Assembly (NCBI GenBank): GCA_036821905.1
Contig: DAISIR010000027.1
Location: 1 to 35,738, forward strand
DNA length: 35,738 nt
Direction: 5' to 3'
Origin: Brooklawnia sp937867175
GTDB taxonomy: Bacteria > Actinomycetota > Actinomycetes > Propionibacteriales > Propionibacteriaceae
Shown here: piece by piece, positions 25,013 to 33,764 of the stretch
Layout: the number at the start of each line of letters is the position of its first letter
Position numbering within the stretch: the stretch's first letter is position 1
Made by a program: the position numbers and the translations under genes
Notes under the pieces: model-generated
The model's input: the letters and a program-made list of their open reading frames with translations, nothing else
Database searches by the model: none
What the model was told of the DNA's origin: nothing

Positions 25013-25044
25013 GAGGGAGGCCCGCCGAATGACGGGCCTCCCTC
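25013..25044. terminator. bidirectional terminator between yccF and the EF-G-like gene
   Basis: Perfect 12-bp arms GAGGGAGGCCCG (25013-25024) and CGGGCCTCCCTC (25033-25044) enclose an 8-nt loop, 32 bp after one stop and 14 bp before the other in a convergent gap. The T-tracts are poor on both sides. Confidence 0.7.
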
Positions 25045-25058
25045 GAAGCGGTGCTGCC

Positions 25059-27146
25059 TCAGGCCTTCATGTACTGCTGCGCCAAGTTCGTCGGCATCAC
25101 CTCGTAGCCGTGGAACTTGCGGCTGAAGGCGCCCGACCCGCGTGCGAGGCCCCGTAGGTCGATCGCATATCGGCTCAACTCGCTCTGGGGCACCAGCGCA
25201 TTCACCGTCGATTTGCCGGAGCCCGACGAATCGGTGCCCAGCACCTGGCCCCGACGGTTACTCAGATCGGTCATCACCGCGCCAAGGTACTCGTCATTGA
25301 CCGTCACGCTCACCTCGTCAAGAGGCTCCAGCAGGGCCACCGTCGAGGGATTGGAAGCCTCCTTGAGCGCCAAGGCGCCGGCGGACTGGAAGGCCATGTC
25401 GGATGAGTCGACCGAGTGGGCCTTGCCGTCATACAGCGTCACCTTGATGTCGACCATCGGGTGCCCGGTGAGGGTGCCCTTCTCCATCTGGGCGCGCACG
25501 CCCTTCTCGACAGAGGGGATGAACTGACGAGGTACCGCGCCACCCACAACCTCATCAATGAACTCGAATCCGGCGCCGCGTTCGTTCGGTTCCACCTTGA
25601 TGTCGCAGACCGCATACTGTCCATGCCCGCCGGACTGCTTGACGTGACGGCCATGGGCCGTTGCCGGCTTGATGAATGTCTCGCGCAGAGCGGCCCGAAT
25701 CGGGTCCGCGGTGATGTTGACGCCGTAGCGGTCCTTCAACCGGTTCATCAAGAGGTCTTGGTGGGCCTGACCCATCGTCCACAGCAGCAGTTGCTCGGTA
25801 CCTGGCGCACGCTCCAACTTGACGGTGGAATCCTCGACCACCAGTCGCTGCAGGGCACCCGCAAGCTTGTCCTCGTCGTTGCGGCTGGCCGCGCGGATCG
25901 CGACCGGCAGCAGGGGCTCCGGCAGCAGCCAAGGCTCAATGACGCGCGAGGCCATTGGGTCGCTCAACGTGTCACTGGTTTCTGCGGTGCCCAGCTTGGC
26001 GACCATCACGACCTCGCCGGCGATCGCGACCTCCTTCGGGTGCAGCTCGACGCCGTGCGGTGCAGTCAGCAGCCCGACCCGCTCCTCGTCGTCGTGGTCA
26101 CCCTGCCCGTTCCCGCCGGAGAACTGGGCCCGGTGCCCGGCGATGTGCACGGTGGTGTCCGGCCGCAGTGTGCCGTTGAAGACACGCACCATGGAAAGCC
26201 GGCCGGCGTAAGGGTCGGAGGTGGTGCGAATGACCTCTGCGAGCAGCGGGGCATCGACGGAGATCTCTCCGGGCTCCACCGGGTCACCCTCCACAGTGGC
26301 GATGGCCGGCGCCTTCCAGCGCAGCGGGGTGGGGAAGCCCCGGTCGATGACCCCGAGCAATTCCTCGGTGCCCACGCCGCTGGTGGTGACCGGGATCACC
26401 GGGTGGAAGCTGCCGTGATAGAGCGCCTTCATCAGGTTGCTGACGACCTCTTCGACGGCCAGTTCGTCGCCGTCGAAGTAGCGCTCCAGGAGCTCGTCGT
26501 CCTCGGATTCGGTGATGATCGACTCCACATACTCGGTGCGGAAGTCCTCGATCGCCGCCAACTCGCCCTCGTCCGCGTTGCGCCAGGTGCGGCTGCCGGA
26601 CGAGTAGTCGTGCACCTTGCGGCTCAGCAGCGACAGGTTTCCGACGATCTGGTCCTTCTCTCCGATGAACGGCAGGTAGGCGGGGTGGACACCGGCCCCG
26701 AAAACCTCTTGGCATTGCTGCACGGTCTGTTCGAAGCTTGCCCGTTCGGTGTCGAGCTTGGTCACCACGATCGCCCGCGGCATGCCCACGCTGGCGCATT
26801 CGTTCCACAGGATCTGGGTGGTCATGTCGATGCCATCGGCGGCGCTGACCACGAAGACGGCGGCGTCAGCGGCCCGCAGACCGGCGCGCAGTTCACCGAC
26901 ATAGTCGGGATTGCCCGGGGCATCGAAGAGGTTGATAACGGTGTCACCGTTGGTGAGGGTGGCCAGCGAGAGCGCGGCCAGCCGCTCGGGATCATCTTTC
27001 TCGCCACGATAACCGGAGATCCGCGCCTTGATCAGGTTCTCGAACAACGTGGTCTTGCCCGAACCGGCTGATCCGACCAGGACCACGTTACGTAGTTCTG
27101 CGGGGCTGGTGACCTTGGGCGCGTTTGTGCTCGTCTTTGAACTCAT
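25059..27146 (-). CDS. elongation factor G-like protein (FusA2-type) with degenerate GTPase centre
   Basis: A 695-residue protein with the five-domain EF-G layout. G1 is GSAGSGKT (25-32), G3 is DAPGNPDY (75-82) and G4 TKLD (129-132). Domain IV has SGGHGQYAVCDIKVEP. Two features depart from EF-G: the switch-I stretch with its RGITI threonine is missing, and the catalytic His after DxPG is Asn (N79). It matches the FusA2 paralogues of mycobacteria, whose role is unclear, and not the translocase that pairs with rpsL-rpsG-tuf. The gap to pyc (27147-27280) shows two small stems and nothing decisive. Confidence 0.88.
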   Translation of the reverse strand: MSSKTSTNAPKVTSPAELRNVVLVGSAGSGKTTLFENLIKARISGYRGEKDDPERLAALSLATLTNGDTVINLFDAPGNPDYVGELRAGLRAADAAVFVVSAADGIDMTTQILWNECASVGMPRAIVVTKLDTERASFEQTVQQCQEVFGAGVHPAYLPFIGEKDQIVGNLSLLSRKVHDYSSGSRTWRNADEGELAAIEDFRTEYVESIITESEDDELLERYFDGDELAVEEVVSNLMKALYHGSFHPVIPVTTSGVGTEELLGVIDRGFPTPLRWKAPAIATVEGDPVEPGEISVDAPLLAEVIRTTSDPYAGRLSMVRVFNGTLRPDTTVHIAGHRAQFSGGNGQGDHDDEERVGLLTAPHGVELHPKEVAIAGEVVMVAKLGTAETSDTLSDPMASRVIEPWLLPEPLLPVAIRAASRNDEDKLAGALQRLVVEDSTVKLERAPGTEQLLLWTMGQAHQDLLMNRLKDRYGVNITADPIRAALRETFIKPATAHGRHVKQSGGHGQYAVCDIKVEPNERGAGFEFIDEVVGGAVPRQFIPSVEKGVRAQMEKGTLTGHPMVDIKVTLYDGKAHSVDSSDMAFQSAGALALKEASNPSTVALLEPLDEVSVTVNDEYLGAVMTDLSNRRGQVLGTDSSGSGKSTVNALVPQSELSRYAIDLRGLARGSGAFSRKFHGYEVMPTNLAQQYMKA

Positions 27147-27280
27147 GGGTCAACATTGCCGCTACCAGGCCTGCGCCGCAAGCCTGCGACGAACGTGCCA
27201 CCGTCGGTTGACCACCAGTTGGTGACCCGTGGACGCACGGCAATCAGTCGGTCACCTAGGAGCGAGCCACCGGCGCGTGG

Positions 27281-30200
27281 TCACTGCGCCGGATCGATGA
27301 CACAGATCAAGTCGCCACCCTCCACTGCGGTCGGACCATTCAGCACCACCCGGGCCACCAGCCCGGCGCGCGGGGCAGCGATGGTCGATTCCATCTTCAT
27401 CGCCTCGATCCCGGCCACCACCTGGCCGGCCTCGACCCGGTCACCTGGGGTAACCCGCGGCGTGGCCGCACCGGCGAACGGCGCCGCCACATGGCCAGGG
27501 TTGTTCGGATCGGCACGTTCGGCCCGGGCGACCTCGGCCTGGATCGACTCGTCCCGCACCTTGACCGCGCGCAACTGGCCGTCCATCTGGCACAGCACGG
27601 TACGCTCTGCCCGCTTGTCAGGCTCCGAGATCGCCTCCAGCGTCATGGTCAACTGGCGGCCATTGCCGACGTCGAAGCCCTGTTCGACCCCAGCCTGCAG
27701 GCCGTACAGCCAGCACATCGTCGGTAGCGCACTCAAGTCGCCGTAGTCGTCCAGGAAACGTTGGCAGTCGGCCGTCGGCCCCGGGAACAGCAGCCGGTTA
27801 AGGGTCTGCTGGCGAGTGCGTCCGGGCTCGGCCAGCAGCGCTGCATCGTCATCGGTCAGTTCGTTGATGGTGACATCCTTGACACGTCCGGCCAGAGCCT
27901 TGGTCCGGAAGGGCTCGGGCCAGCCACCGGCTGGAGTGCCCAGCTCGCCGCTCAGGAAACCCAGCACCGAATCGGGCAGATCGAACTTCTCCGGGTGCGC
28001 AGCGAACTGTTCGGGGTCGGCGTGGACCGCAACCAGATGCAAGGCCAGGTCGCCGACCACCTTGGACGAGGGTGTCACCTTCGTCGGGCGGCCTAGGACC
28101 TGGTTGGCCGCCGCGTACATCTCCTCGATCTGCTCGAATTGGTCCCCAAGCCCCAGCGCGGTTGCCTGCTGCCGCAGATTCGACAGCTGGCCGCCCGGGA
28201 TCTCGTGGGTATAGACCCGGCCGGTGGGGCCGGGCAGGCCCGACTCGAAGGGTCGGTACAGCTTGCGGGTCGCCTCCCAGTACGGCTCCAGCGCCAGCAC
28301 CGCATCGGGGTCGAGTTCGGGTGCCCGCTCGGTGTGCGCCAAGCCCATCACCAGTGCAGACATGGACGGCTGCGAGGTGGTCGCCGACATCGGGGCACTG
28401 GCCACGTCCACCGCGTCGGCACCTGCCTCGATGGCCGCCAGCAGCGTGCCGATCTGGCCGCCGGCTGTGTCGTGGGTGTGCACCTGCACGGGCAGATCGA
28501 AGTTCTCCCGCAGCGCGGTGACCAACTTCTTGGCGGCGTAGGGGCGCAGCAGCCCGGCCATGTCCTTGATCGCGAGCGAATGCGCCCCGGCCTCGACCAA
28601 CTGCTCGGCCAGCCGTAGGTAATAGTCCAAGGTATACAGGTCTTCGGCCGGGTCGAGCAGGTCGCCGCTGTAGCACAGCGCAGCTTGGGCGATCGCACGG
28701 CCATCGCCCAGCACCGCATCGATCGCCGGTCGCAGTTGCGCGACGTCGTTGAGTGCGTCGAAGATTCGGAAGACGTCGATGCCCACTTCGGTGGCCTCGG
28801 CGACGAACGCCTGGGTGACTGCGGTCGGGTAGGGGGTATAGCCGACGGTGTTGCGACCGCGCAGCAGCATCTGCAGGCACTGGTTGGGCATGGCCGTCCG
28901 CAGCGCGGCGAGCCGCTCCCAGGGGTCTTCGGCCAAGAAGCGCAGCGCTACGTCGTAGGTGGCCCCGCCCCAACACTCCACCGACAACAACCCGGGGGTG
29001 AGTTTCGCGGTGGCCGCGGCAGCGTACAGCAGGTCGATGCTACGTAGTCGGGTGGCCAACAGCGACTGGTGCGCGTCTCGGAAGGTGGTTTCGGTGATCG
29101 CCACCGGGCGCTGGGCCCGCAGCCGCCGGTTGAATTCGACCGGCCCCAACTCGCGCAGCGCCTGCCGGCTGCCGTCGACCGACGCCAGATCGCTGGTGTC
29201 AGGCAGCTTCAGTCTCGGTTCAGCCCTCGCTGGCGCCGTCCCATAGGGGTGGTTCACCGTGACGTGGGCGACGTGACGCAGCAGTTTGGTGCTGCGGTCG
29301 GTGGCCGGCTGGGCGTGCAGCAGGTAGGGCCGCTCGCTGATGAATGCGGTCGACAAACCGGCATCCAGCAGATCAGGTTCGGCCAGCACCGCTTCCAGGA
29401 AGGCGATATTGGTTGCCACACCTTCGATCTGGAATTCACTCAGTGCGCGGCGTGCCCGCATGATCGCGGTGGCGTGGTCGCGGCCCCGCGCGGTCAGCTT
29501 CACCAGCATCGAATCGAAGTGCGGGCTGATGGCAACGCCGGTGCCGACCGTGCCGCCGTCCAACCGGATGCCAGCCCCGGACGCCGACGAGTACGCCGTG
29601 ATCACCCCGGTGTCGGGACGGAACGAGTTCTCCGGGTCCTCGGTGGTAATCCGGCACTGGATGGCTGCGCCGCGCGGCTTGATGTCGTCTTGGCGCAGCC
29701 CGATCTCGGCCAGCGATTCCCCGGCCGCAATGCGTAACTGACTGGCCACGATATCGACATCGGTGATCTCTTCGGTGACGGTGTGCTCCACCTGGATGCG
29801 CGGGTTCATCTCGATGAAGACGTAGTTGCCGGCCTGGGGGCCGGCGGTCTCCAGCAGGAACTCGACTGTGCCCGCCCCGGTGTAGCTGATTTCCTTGGTG
29901 AAGGCGAGCGCTGCCGCGGTGAGGGACGCACGCAGTTCGGCGTCCAGTTGCGGAGCCGGCGCCATCTCAATCACCTTCTGGTGCCGACGCTGGATCGAGC
30001 AATCCCTCTCGAACAGGTGCAACTGGTTGCCCTGTTGGTCGGCCAGCACCTGCACCTCGATATGCCGCGGCCTGAGTACGGCCTGCTCCAGGTAGACAGT
30101 GCCGTCACCGAAGGCGCTTTCGGATTCCCGCATCGCGTCACCGGCCAGCCCCGCCAAATCCTCGGGGCGATCCACCCGCCGCATACCGCGACCGCCGCCG

Positions 30201-30686
30201 CCGGCCACCGCCTTGACGAACAGCGGGAAGCTCAGCTGGGTGGCGTCACGCGCCAGCTGGGCGATATCGGTGGTCGGCGAGGTGGATTGCAGCGTGGGCA
30301 GACCAGCCGCCCGGGCGTGTTCAATGGCTCGCACCTTGTTGCCGGCCAGCCGGATCGTGCGGGCACTGGGCCCGACGAAGACCAACCCTGCGTCCGCGCA
30401 GGCAGCCGCGAAAATCGGGATTCTCGCTGAGGAAGCCATACCCGGGGTAGATCGCCTCGGCGCCGCAGTGCTTGGCGACCGCGATGATGCCGTCGATGTC
30501 GAGGTAGGCCGCCACCGGGTGACCGGATTCGCCGATCTGGTAGGACTCATCCGCCTTGACGCGGTGTTCCGAGTTGCGGTCTTCCTGGGCGAATACCGCC
30601 ACGGTGCGGCAACCGAGTTCGCGGGCCGCCCGGAAGGCCCGGACTGCGATCTCGCCGCGGTTGGCCACCAAGATCTTGTTGAACAT
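27281..30686 (-). pseudogene. pyc: pyruvate carboxylase, interrupted by one frameshift
   Basis: A single-chain biotin pyruvate carboxylase (pyruvate + HCO3- + ATP to oxaloacetate). The first 92 codons from ATG 30686 read MFNKILVANRGEIAVRAFRA and on to GYGFLSENPDF, then a run of four T (minus strand; 30411-30414) has one base too many. Without it the frame continues to a 1134-residue protein of normal length. Beyond the break are the ATP-grasp biotin carboxylase, the carboxyltransferase (FRDAHQSLLATR, AIKDMAGLL) and the C-terminal biotin domain (EAMKMES, biotinyl Lys about 1097). As given, translation would stop after 121 residues. A cobalamin riboswitch precedes the gene. Confidence 0.93.
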
Positions 30687-30777
30687 CGCTCCTACTCTCT
30701 GCCGAAGTGGACGACGACAACGCGGCCCGCCGAAACCCGGTCCACGAGATTGTCGCCACCGCCCGTGCCCGGATGCT
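30687..30777 (-). promoter_or_regulatory. expression platform of the pyc riboswitch
   Basis: Ninety-one nt separate the aptamer from the pyc ATG. GTGGAC (30745-30740) and GTCCAC (30712-30707) can form a 6-bp stem over a GC-rich interior, ending shortly before the ribosome-binding site TAGGAG. No U-tract is present, so control by access to the ribosome-binding site is more likely than transcription termination. The exact switch pairing is not resolved. Confidence 0.45.
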
Positions 30778-30962
30778 CACTGGCAGGTCTTCGGGCTCGC
30801 GGCATTCGGGTGCTCACACCACTCTGCCGACTGGCCATCGCTTCCCAAGTCATTCCAGTGCTCTTGGCGGCTTTCGTCACCATTCACCGCCACGGGACAG
30901 CCTTGGACTCGCACCAGATTCCCTGTTGTCTCGACATGCCGCGCAGCATGTACGAACCAGCG
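30778..30962 (-). promoter_or_regulatory. adenosylcobalamin riboswitch upstream of pyc
   Basis: Reading the minus strand, the P1 arm CGCTGG (30962-30957) is followed by GGGAATCTGGTGCGAGTCC, AAGGCTGTCCC, then CACTGG, TTGGGAAGCG and the B12 box AGCCCGAAGACCTGCC (30797-30782), closed by CCAGTG (30783-30778), which pairs with the first arm with one wobble. These are the conserved core blocks of the cobalamin aptamer in the right order. The only gene downstream on this strand is pyc, whose ATG is 91 nt further on. Binding of cobalamin is expected to lower expression. Confidence 0.92.
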
Positions 30963-31069
30963 ATGCGCAAGACCTTAGCACCGTGGCCGACCCGCTCACC
31001 ATGCCCTTCCTGGTGATCGTCGCCCAGCTGTTGGTGATCGTCCTGGCTTGATACATTCATCGGGCCAGC

Positions 31070-31101
31070 GTCACGTGGATCCTGAGTCACGTGGATCCTG
31101 A
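31070..31101. repeat. 16-bp perfect tandem repeat, two copies
   Basis: GTCACGTGGATCCTGA occurs twice back to back (31070-31085, 31086-31101). Each copy contains the palindromes CACGTG and GGATCC. It ends 11 bp before the rplM -35 box and lies upstream of the pyc riboswitch on the other strand, a place for a protein-binding site. Confidence 0.75.
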
Positions 31102-31112
31102 TCGTCGCAGCT

Positions 31113-31141
31113 TTGACCGGTCGGGCATCGTCCAGTAATCT
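31113..31141 (+). promoter_or_regulatory. promoter of rplM-rpsI
   Basis: TTGACC (31113-31118), a 17-bp spacer and TAATCT (31136-31141) form a good sigma-A type promoter. The start of transcription would be near 31148, giving a leader of about 120 nt. Confidence 0.65.
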
Positions 31142-31151
31142 GAGCGAGGTC

Positions 31152-31200
31152 GTCCCCGCGCGGAGCCTTCGCGGCTCCGGGTCCCAGGAAGAATGGGGAC
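31152..31200 (+). promoter_or_regulatory. structured leader of rplM-rpsI
   Basis: Within the 5' UTR an outer stem GTCCCC (31152-31157) / GGGGAC (31195-31200) encloses an inner stem GGAGCC (31162-31167) / GGCTCC (31173-31178) with loop TTCGC and an asymmetric 3' internal loop. The position and two-tier shape fit a ribosomal-protein autoregulatory leader. The pairing is visible; the ligand is inferred. Confidence 0.45.
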
Positions 31201-31270
31201 GGCCATTCAAGTGTGTTCACGCGGGCGTCCAGCCGCGTGTTCCCCAAGAACAAGCCGGAAGACGAAGAAC

Positions 31271-31714
31271 GTGACTACTTACAGCCCGAAGCCTGGTGAC
31301 ATCACCAGGAATTGGCTCGTCATCGATGCCTCTGATGTTGTGCTCGGACGCCTCGCCTCCACCGTGGCCAACTTGCTCCGCGGCAAGCACAAGCCCACCT
31401 TCGCCCCGCACATGGACGGTGGCGACTTCGTCATTGTCGTCAACGCCGGCAAGGTTGCCCTGACCGGCAACAAGGCCACCGAGTCACTGCGTTACACCGT
31501 GTCCGGACGCCCCGGCGGCATCCGGAGCAGGACGGCCGGCGAGCTGCGTGACGGCGACCCGCGCACACTGGTCGAGCGGGCCGTGTGGGGCATGATGCCG
31601 AAGAACAAGCTCAGCCGCACCCAGATGCACAAGCTCAAGGTCTACGCCGGCCCGGAGCACCCGCACGCCGCCCAGCGCCCCCAGCCGTACGAGATCACCC
31701 AGGTCGCGCAGTGA
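31271..31714 (+). CDS. rplM: 50S ribosomal protein L13 (uL13)
   Basis: A 147-residue L13, an early 23S binder. It has TRNWLVIDASDVVLGRLASTVANLLRGKHKPTFAPHMDGGDFV and the C-terminal MMPKNKLSRTQMHKLKVYAGPEHPHAAQ. The start is GTG 31271 with GGAAGA about 8 nt upstream. An ATG at 31193 would add 26 residues of unlike sequence and lies in the structured leader. It overlaps a possible rpsI GTG at its stop. Confidence 0.96.
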   Translation: MTTYSPKPGDITRNWLVIDASDVVLGRLASTVANLLRGKHKPTFAPHMDGGDFVIVVNAGKVALTGNKATESLRYTVSGRPGGIRSRTAGELRDGDPRTLVERAVWGMMPKNKLSRTQMHKLKVYAGPEHPHAAQRPQPYEITQVAQ

Positions 31715-31740
31715 GCGCGCAGAACACCAAGGATTCAATC

Positions 31741-32265
31741 GTGTCCGAGACCCAGACCGAAGACCTCGAAGCCACCGAGACCACCCCTTTCATCGATGAG
31801 GAGAATCGAGAGATCGCTTACCGCGCCGATTCTGCTTCGTCGGCCCAGGCCGCTTCGACCAGCCGTCCGGCGATCGTTGCGCCCGGGCAGGGCACCGGCC
31901 GCCGCAAGGAGGCCGTCGCCCGTGTCCGGCTGGCGCCCGGCACCGGCCAATGGTCGATCAACGGCCGCAGCCTTCAGGATTACTTCCCGAACAAGCTGCA
32001 CCAACAAGAGGTGAACGAGCCCTTCGTGACCGCCGGCGTGGTGGGTTCCTATGACGTCATCGTGCGTATCTCCGGTGGCGGCACCAGCGGCCAGGCAGGC
32101 GCGGTCAGCCTCGGCATCGCTCGTGCGCTGAACGCCATCGACACCGAGGCCAGCCGTCCTGCCCTGAAGAAGGCCGGGCTGCTGACCCGCGATGCCCGCG
32201 TCAAGGAACGCAAGAAGGCCGGCCTCAAGAAGGCCCGCAAGGCGCCGCAGTACTCCAAGCGCTGA
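31741..32265 (+). CDS. rpsI: 30S ribosomal protein S9 (uS9) with acidic N-terminal extension
   Basis: A 174-residue S9, whose C-terminal tail reaches the P-site tRNA. The core starts at GRRKEAVARVRLAPGTGQWSINGRSLQDYFPNK and ends KARKAPQYSKR. About 45 Glu/Thr/Ala-rich residues precede the core, typical of Actinobacteria. GTG 31741 has AAGGA 7 nt upstream and is preferred. GTG 31711, overlapping the rplM stop (GTGA), would add ten residues and is the alternative. Confidence 0.95.
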   Translation: MSETQTEDLEATETTPFIDEENREIAYRADSASSAQAASTSRPAIVAPGQGTGRRKEAVARVRLAPGTGQWSINGRSLQDYFPNKLHQQEVNEPFVTAGVVGSYDVIVRISGGGTSGQAGAVSLGIARALNAIDTEASRPALKKAGLLTRDARVKERKKAGLKKARKAPQYSKR

Positions 32266-32278
32266 CCGAACGACCTCC

Positions 32279-32313
32279 AGCAGCCGACCACTGTTTCGCG
32301 GTGGTCGGCTGCT
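32279..32313 (+). terminator. intrinsic terminator after rpsI
   Basis: Perfect 13-bp arms AGCAGCCGACCAC (32279-32291) and GTGGTCGGCTGCT (32301-32313) surround a 9-nt loop, followed by GTTGTTC. It lies 13 bp after the rpsI stop and 34 bp before glmM. Confidence 0.8.
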
Positions 32314-32333
32314 GTTGTTCGGGGCGTTGCCGC

Positions 32334-32339
32334 TACGCT
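32334..32339 (+). promoter_or_regulatory. -10 box for glmM, near-leaderless
   Basis: TACGCT ends 8 nt before the glmM ATG, directly after the rpsI terminator. There is no Shine-Dalgarno sequence between them, so transcription probably starts within a couple of bases of the ATG. No -35 match is seen. Confidence 0.4.
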
Positions 32340-32347
32340 GTTCAACC

Positions 32348-33703
32348 ATGGCACGACTATTTGGTACCGACGGCGTCCGTGGCGTCGCGAACAAAGACCT
32401 GACAGCCCAACTCGCGATGGACTTGGCCATCGCTGCCGCTCGGGTACTCAGCGAAACGGGCGCCTTTCACGGCGCTCGCCCGACGGCGCTCGTGGGACGC
32501 GACACCCGAATCTCGGGCGAGTTCCTCTCCGCCGCAGTCAGCGCCGGCTTGGCCAGCGCCGGTGTGGACGTCATCGATGTCGGCGTGGTACCGACCCCGG
32601 GCTTGGCGTACTTGGTGAACGACCAGAGCAGCGTCTTGGGCGTCATGCTTTCGGCCTCCCACAACCCGATGCCCGACAACGGCATCAAGTTCTTCCAGCG
32701 CGGCGGGGTCAAGCTCGACGACTTCCTTGAGGACCAGATCGAGGGACGCCTCGGCCAGCATTGGCAGCCTCCGACCGGCGGGGGGGTCGGCCACATCAAC
32801 TCCGACGCCGGCGACGCGCTATTGCATCGCTACATCGACTCGCTGGTCGCCAGCCTTGGTGACGTGCGGCTCGACGGCCTGAAGATCGTCATTGATGCCG
32901 CCAACGGTGCCGCGTCGTTGACCGCAGTGCCCGCATTCGAGGCGTCCGGCGCCACTGTCATCGGCATGAACAACACCCCCGACGGGCTCAACATCAACGA
33001 CAACGCCGGTTCCACCCACATCGGTGGCTTGCAGGCCGCAGTGGTCGAGCACGGCGCTGACCTGGGCATCGCCCTCGATGGCGACGCCGACCGCTGCCTC
33101 GCGGTGGACGCCGACGGCAACCTGGTCGACGGCGACAAGATCATGGCGATCTTGGCCCTGCATCTCAAGTCACAGCACAAGCTGCACAACAACACCTTGG
33201 TGGCCACCATCATGAGCAACCTGGGCCTGTTCAACGCGATGCGCGACCACGGCATCCAGGTTGAGCAGACCCGTGTCGGCGACCGCTATGTGCTGGAGGC
33301 GATGGCCGCCGACGGCTTCACGTTGGGCGGCGAGCAGTCCGGCCACATCATCATGAGTGAGTACGCCAACACCGGCGACGGCGTGCTGACCGGCTTGCAG
33401 CTGGCGGCCTGTATGGCGTCCTCGGGACGCACCGCCGCTGACCTGGCCTCGGTCATGACGACGCTGCCACAGGTGATGATCAACGTCCCCAACGTCGACA
33501 AGATGCGGGCGGGAATTGACCCCGAGATCACGCAGGCGGTCACCTCGGCGAACCGAGAACTGGGCGATGGCGGACGCGTGGTCCTGCGTCCCTCGGGCAC
33601 CGAGCCGTTGGTTCGGGTGATGGTCGAGGCGACCACCAGCGAGCATGCACGGGAGGTTGCTGAGCGGCTGTCGAAGCTGGTAGCCGCCCGACTGGCGCTG
33701 TGA
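32348..33703 (+). CDS. glmM: phosphoglucosamine mutase
   Basis: A 451-residue phosphoglucosamine mutase (glucosamine-6-P to glucosamine-1-P), the second step toward UDP-GlcNAc and peptidoglycan. The phosphoserine is S104 in SASHNPMPDNGIKFF, the metal loop is D244-G-D246-A-D248-R249, the sugar loop has GGEQSGHI, and the phosphate site is RPSGTEPLVRVM. ATG 32348 matches the family N-terminus (MARLFGTDGVRG); the upstream open frame lies in rpsI. glmS, the preceding enzyme in the pathway, is 1 kb downstream. Confidence 0.97.
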   Translation: MARLFGTDGVRGVANKDLTAQLAMDLAIAAARVLSETGAFHGARPTALVGRDTRISGEFLSAAVSAGLASAGVDVIDVGVVPTPGLAYLVNDQSSVLGVMLSASHNPMPDNGIKFFQRGGVKLDDFLEDQIEGRLGQHWQPPTGGGVGHINSDAGDALLHRYIDSLVASLGDVRLDGLKIVIDAANGAASLTAVPAFEASGATVIGMNNTPDGLNINDNAGSTHIGGLQAAVVEHGADLGIALDGDADRCLAVDADGNLVDGDKIMAILALHLKSQHKLHNNTLVATIMSNLGLFNAMRDHGIQVEQTRVGDRYVLEAMAADGFTLGGEQSGHIIMSEYANTGDGVLTGLQLAACMASSGRTAADLASVMTTLPQVMINVPNVDKMRAGIDPEITQAVTSANRELGDGGRVVLRPSGTEPLVRVMVEATTSEHAREVAERLSKLVAARLAL

Positions 33704-33725
33704 CGCCGTTGGTGCTGTAGTCATC

Positions 33726-33759
33726 GCCGGCCGTCCCCTTAACCCAGGGGACGGCCGGC
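33726..33759. terminator. bidirectional terminator between glmM and coaA
   Basis: Perfect 14-bp arms (33726-33739 GCCGGCCGTCCCCT; 33746-33759 complement) around loop TAACCC, 22 bp after the glmM stop and 5 bp from the coaA stop in a convergent gap. The T-tract after it is short (TTGGGCT). Confidence 0.75.
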
Positions 33760-33764
33760 TTGGG

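Noticed and set aside
25416..27071. 551-codon plus-strand frame opposite the EF-G-like gene
   Set aside because: Antisense shadow of a well supported gene, with no recognisable domain and no ribosome-binding site.
30707..31051. Small open frames on both strands in the pyc-rplM gap
   Set aside because: They overlap the riboswitch aptamer and its platform, lack ribosome-binding sites and have no protein-like pattern.
31070..31101. CRISPR-like repeat
   Set aside because: Two directly adjacent 16-bp copies without spacers and with no cas genes nearby do not form an array.
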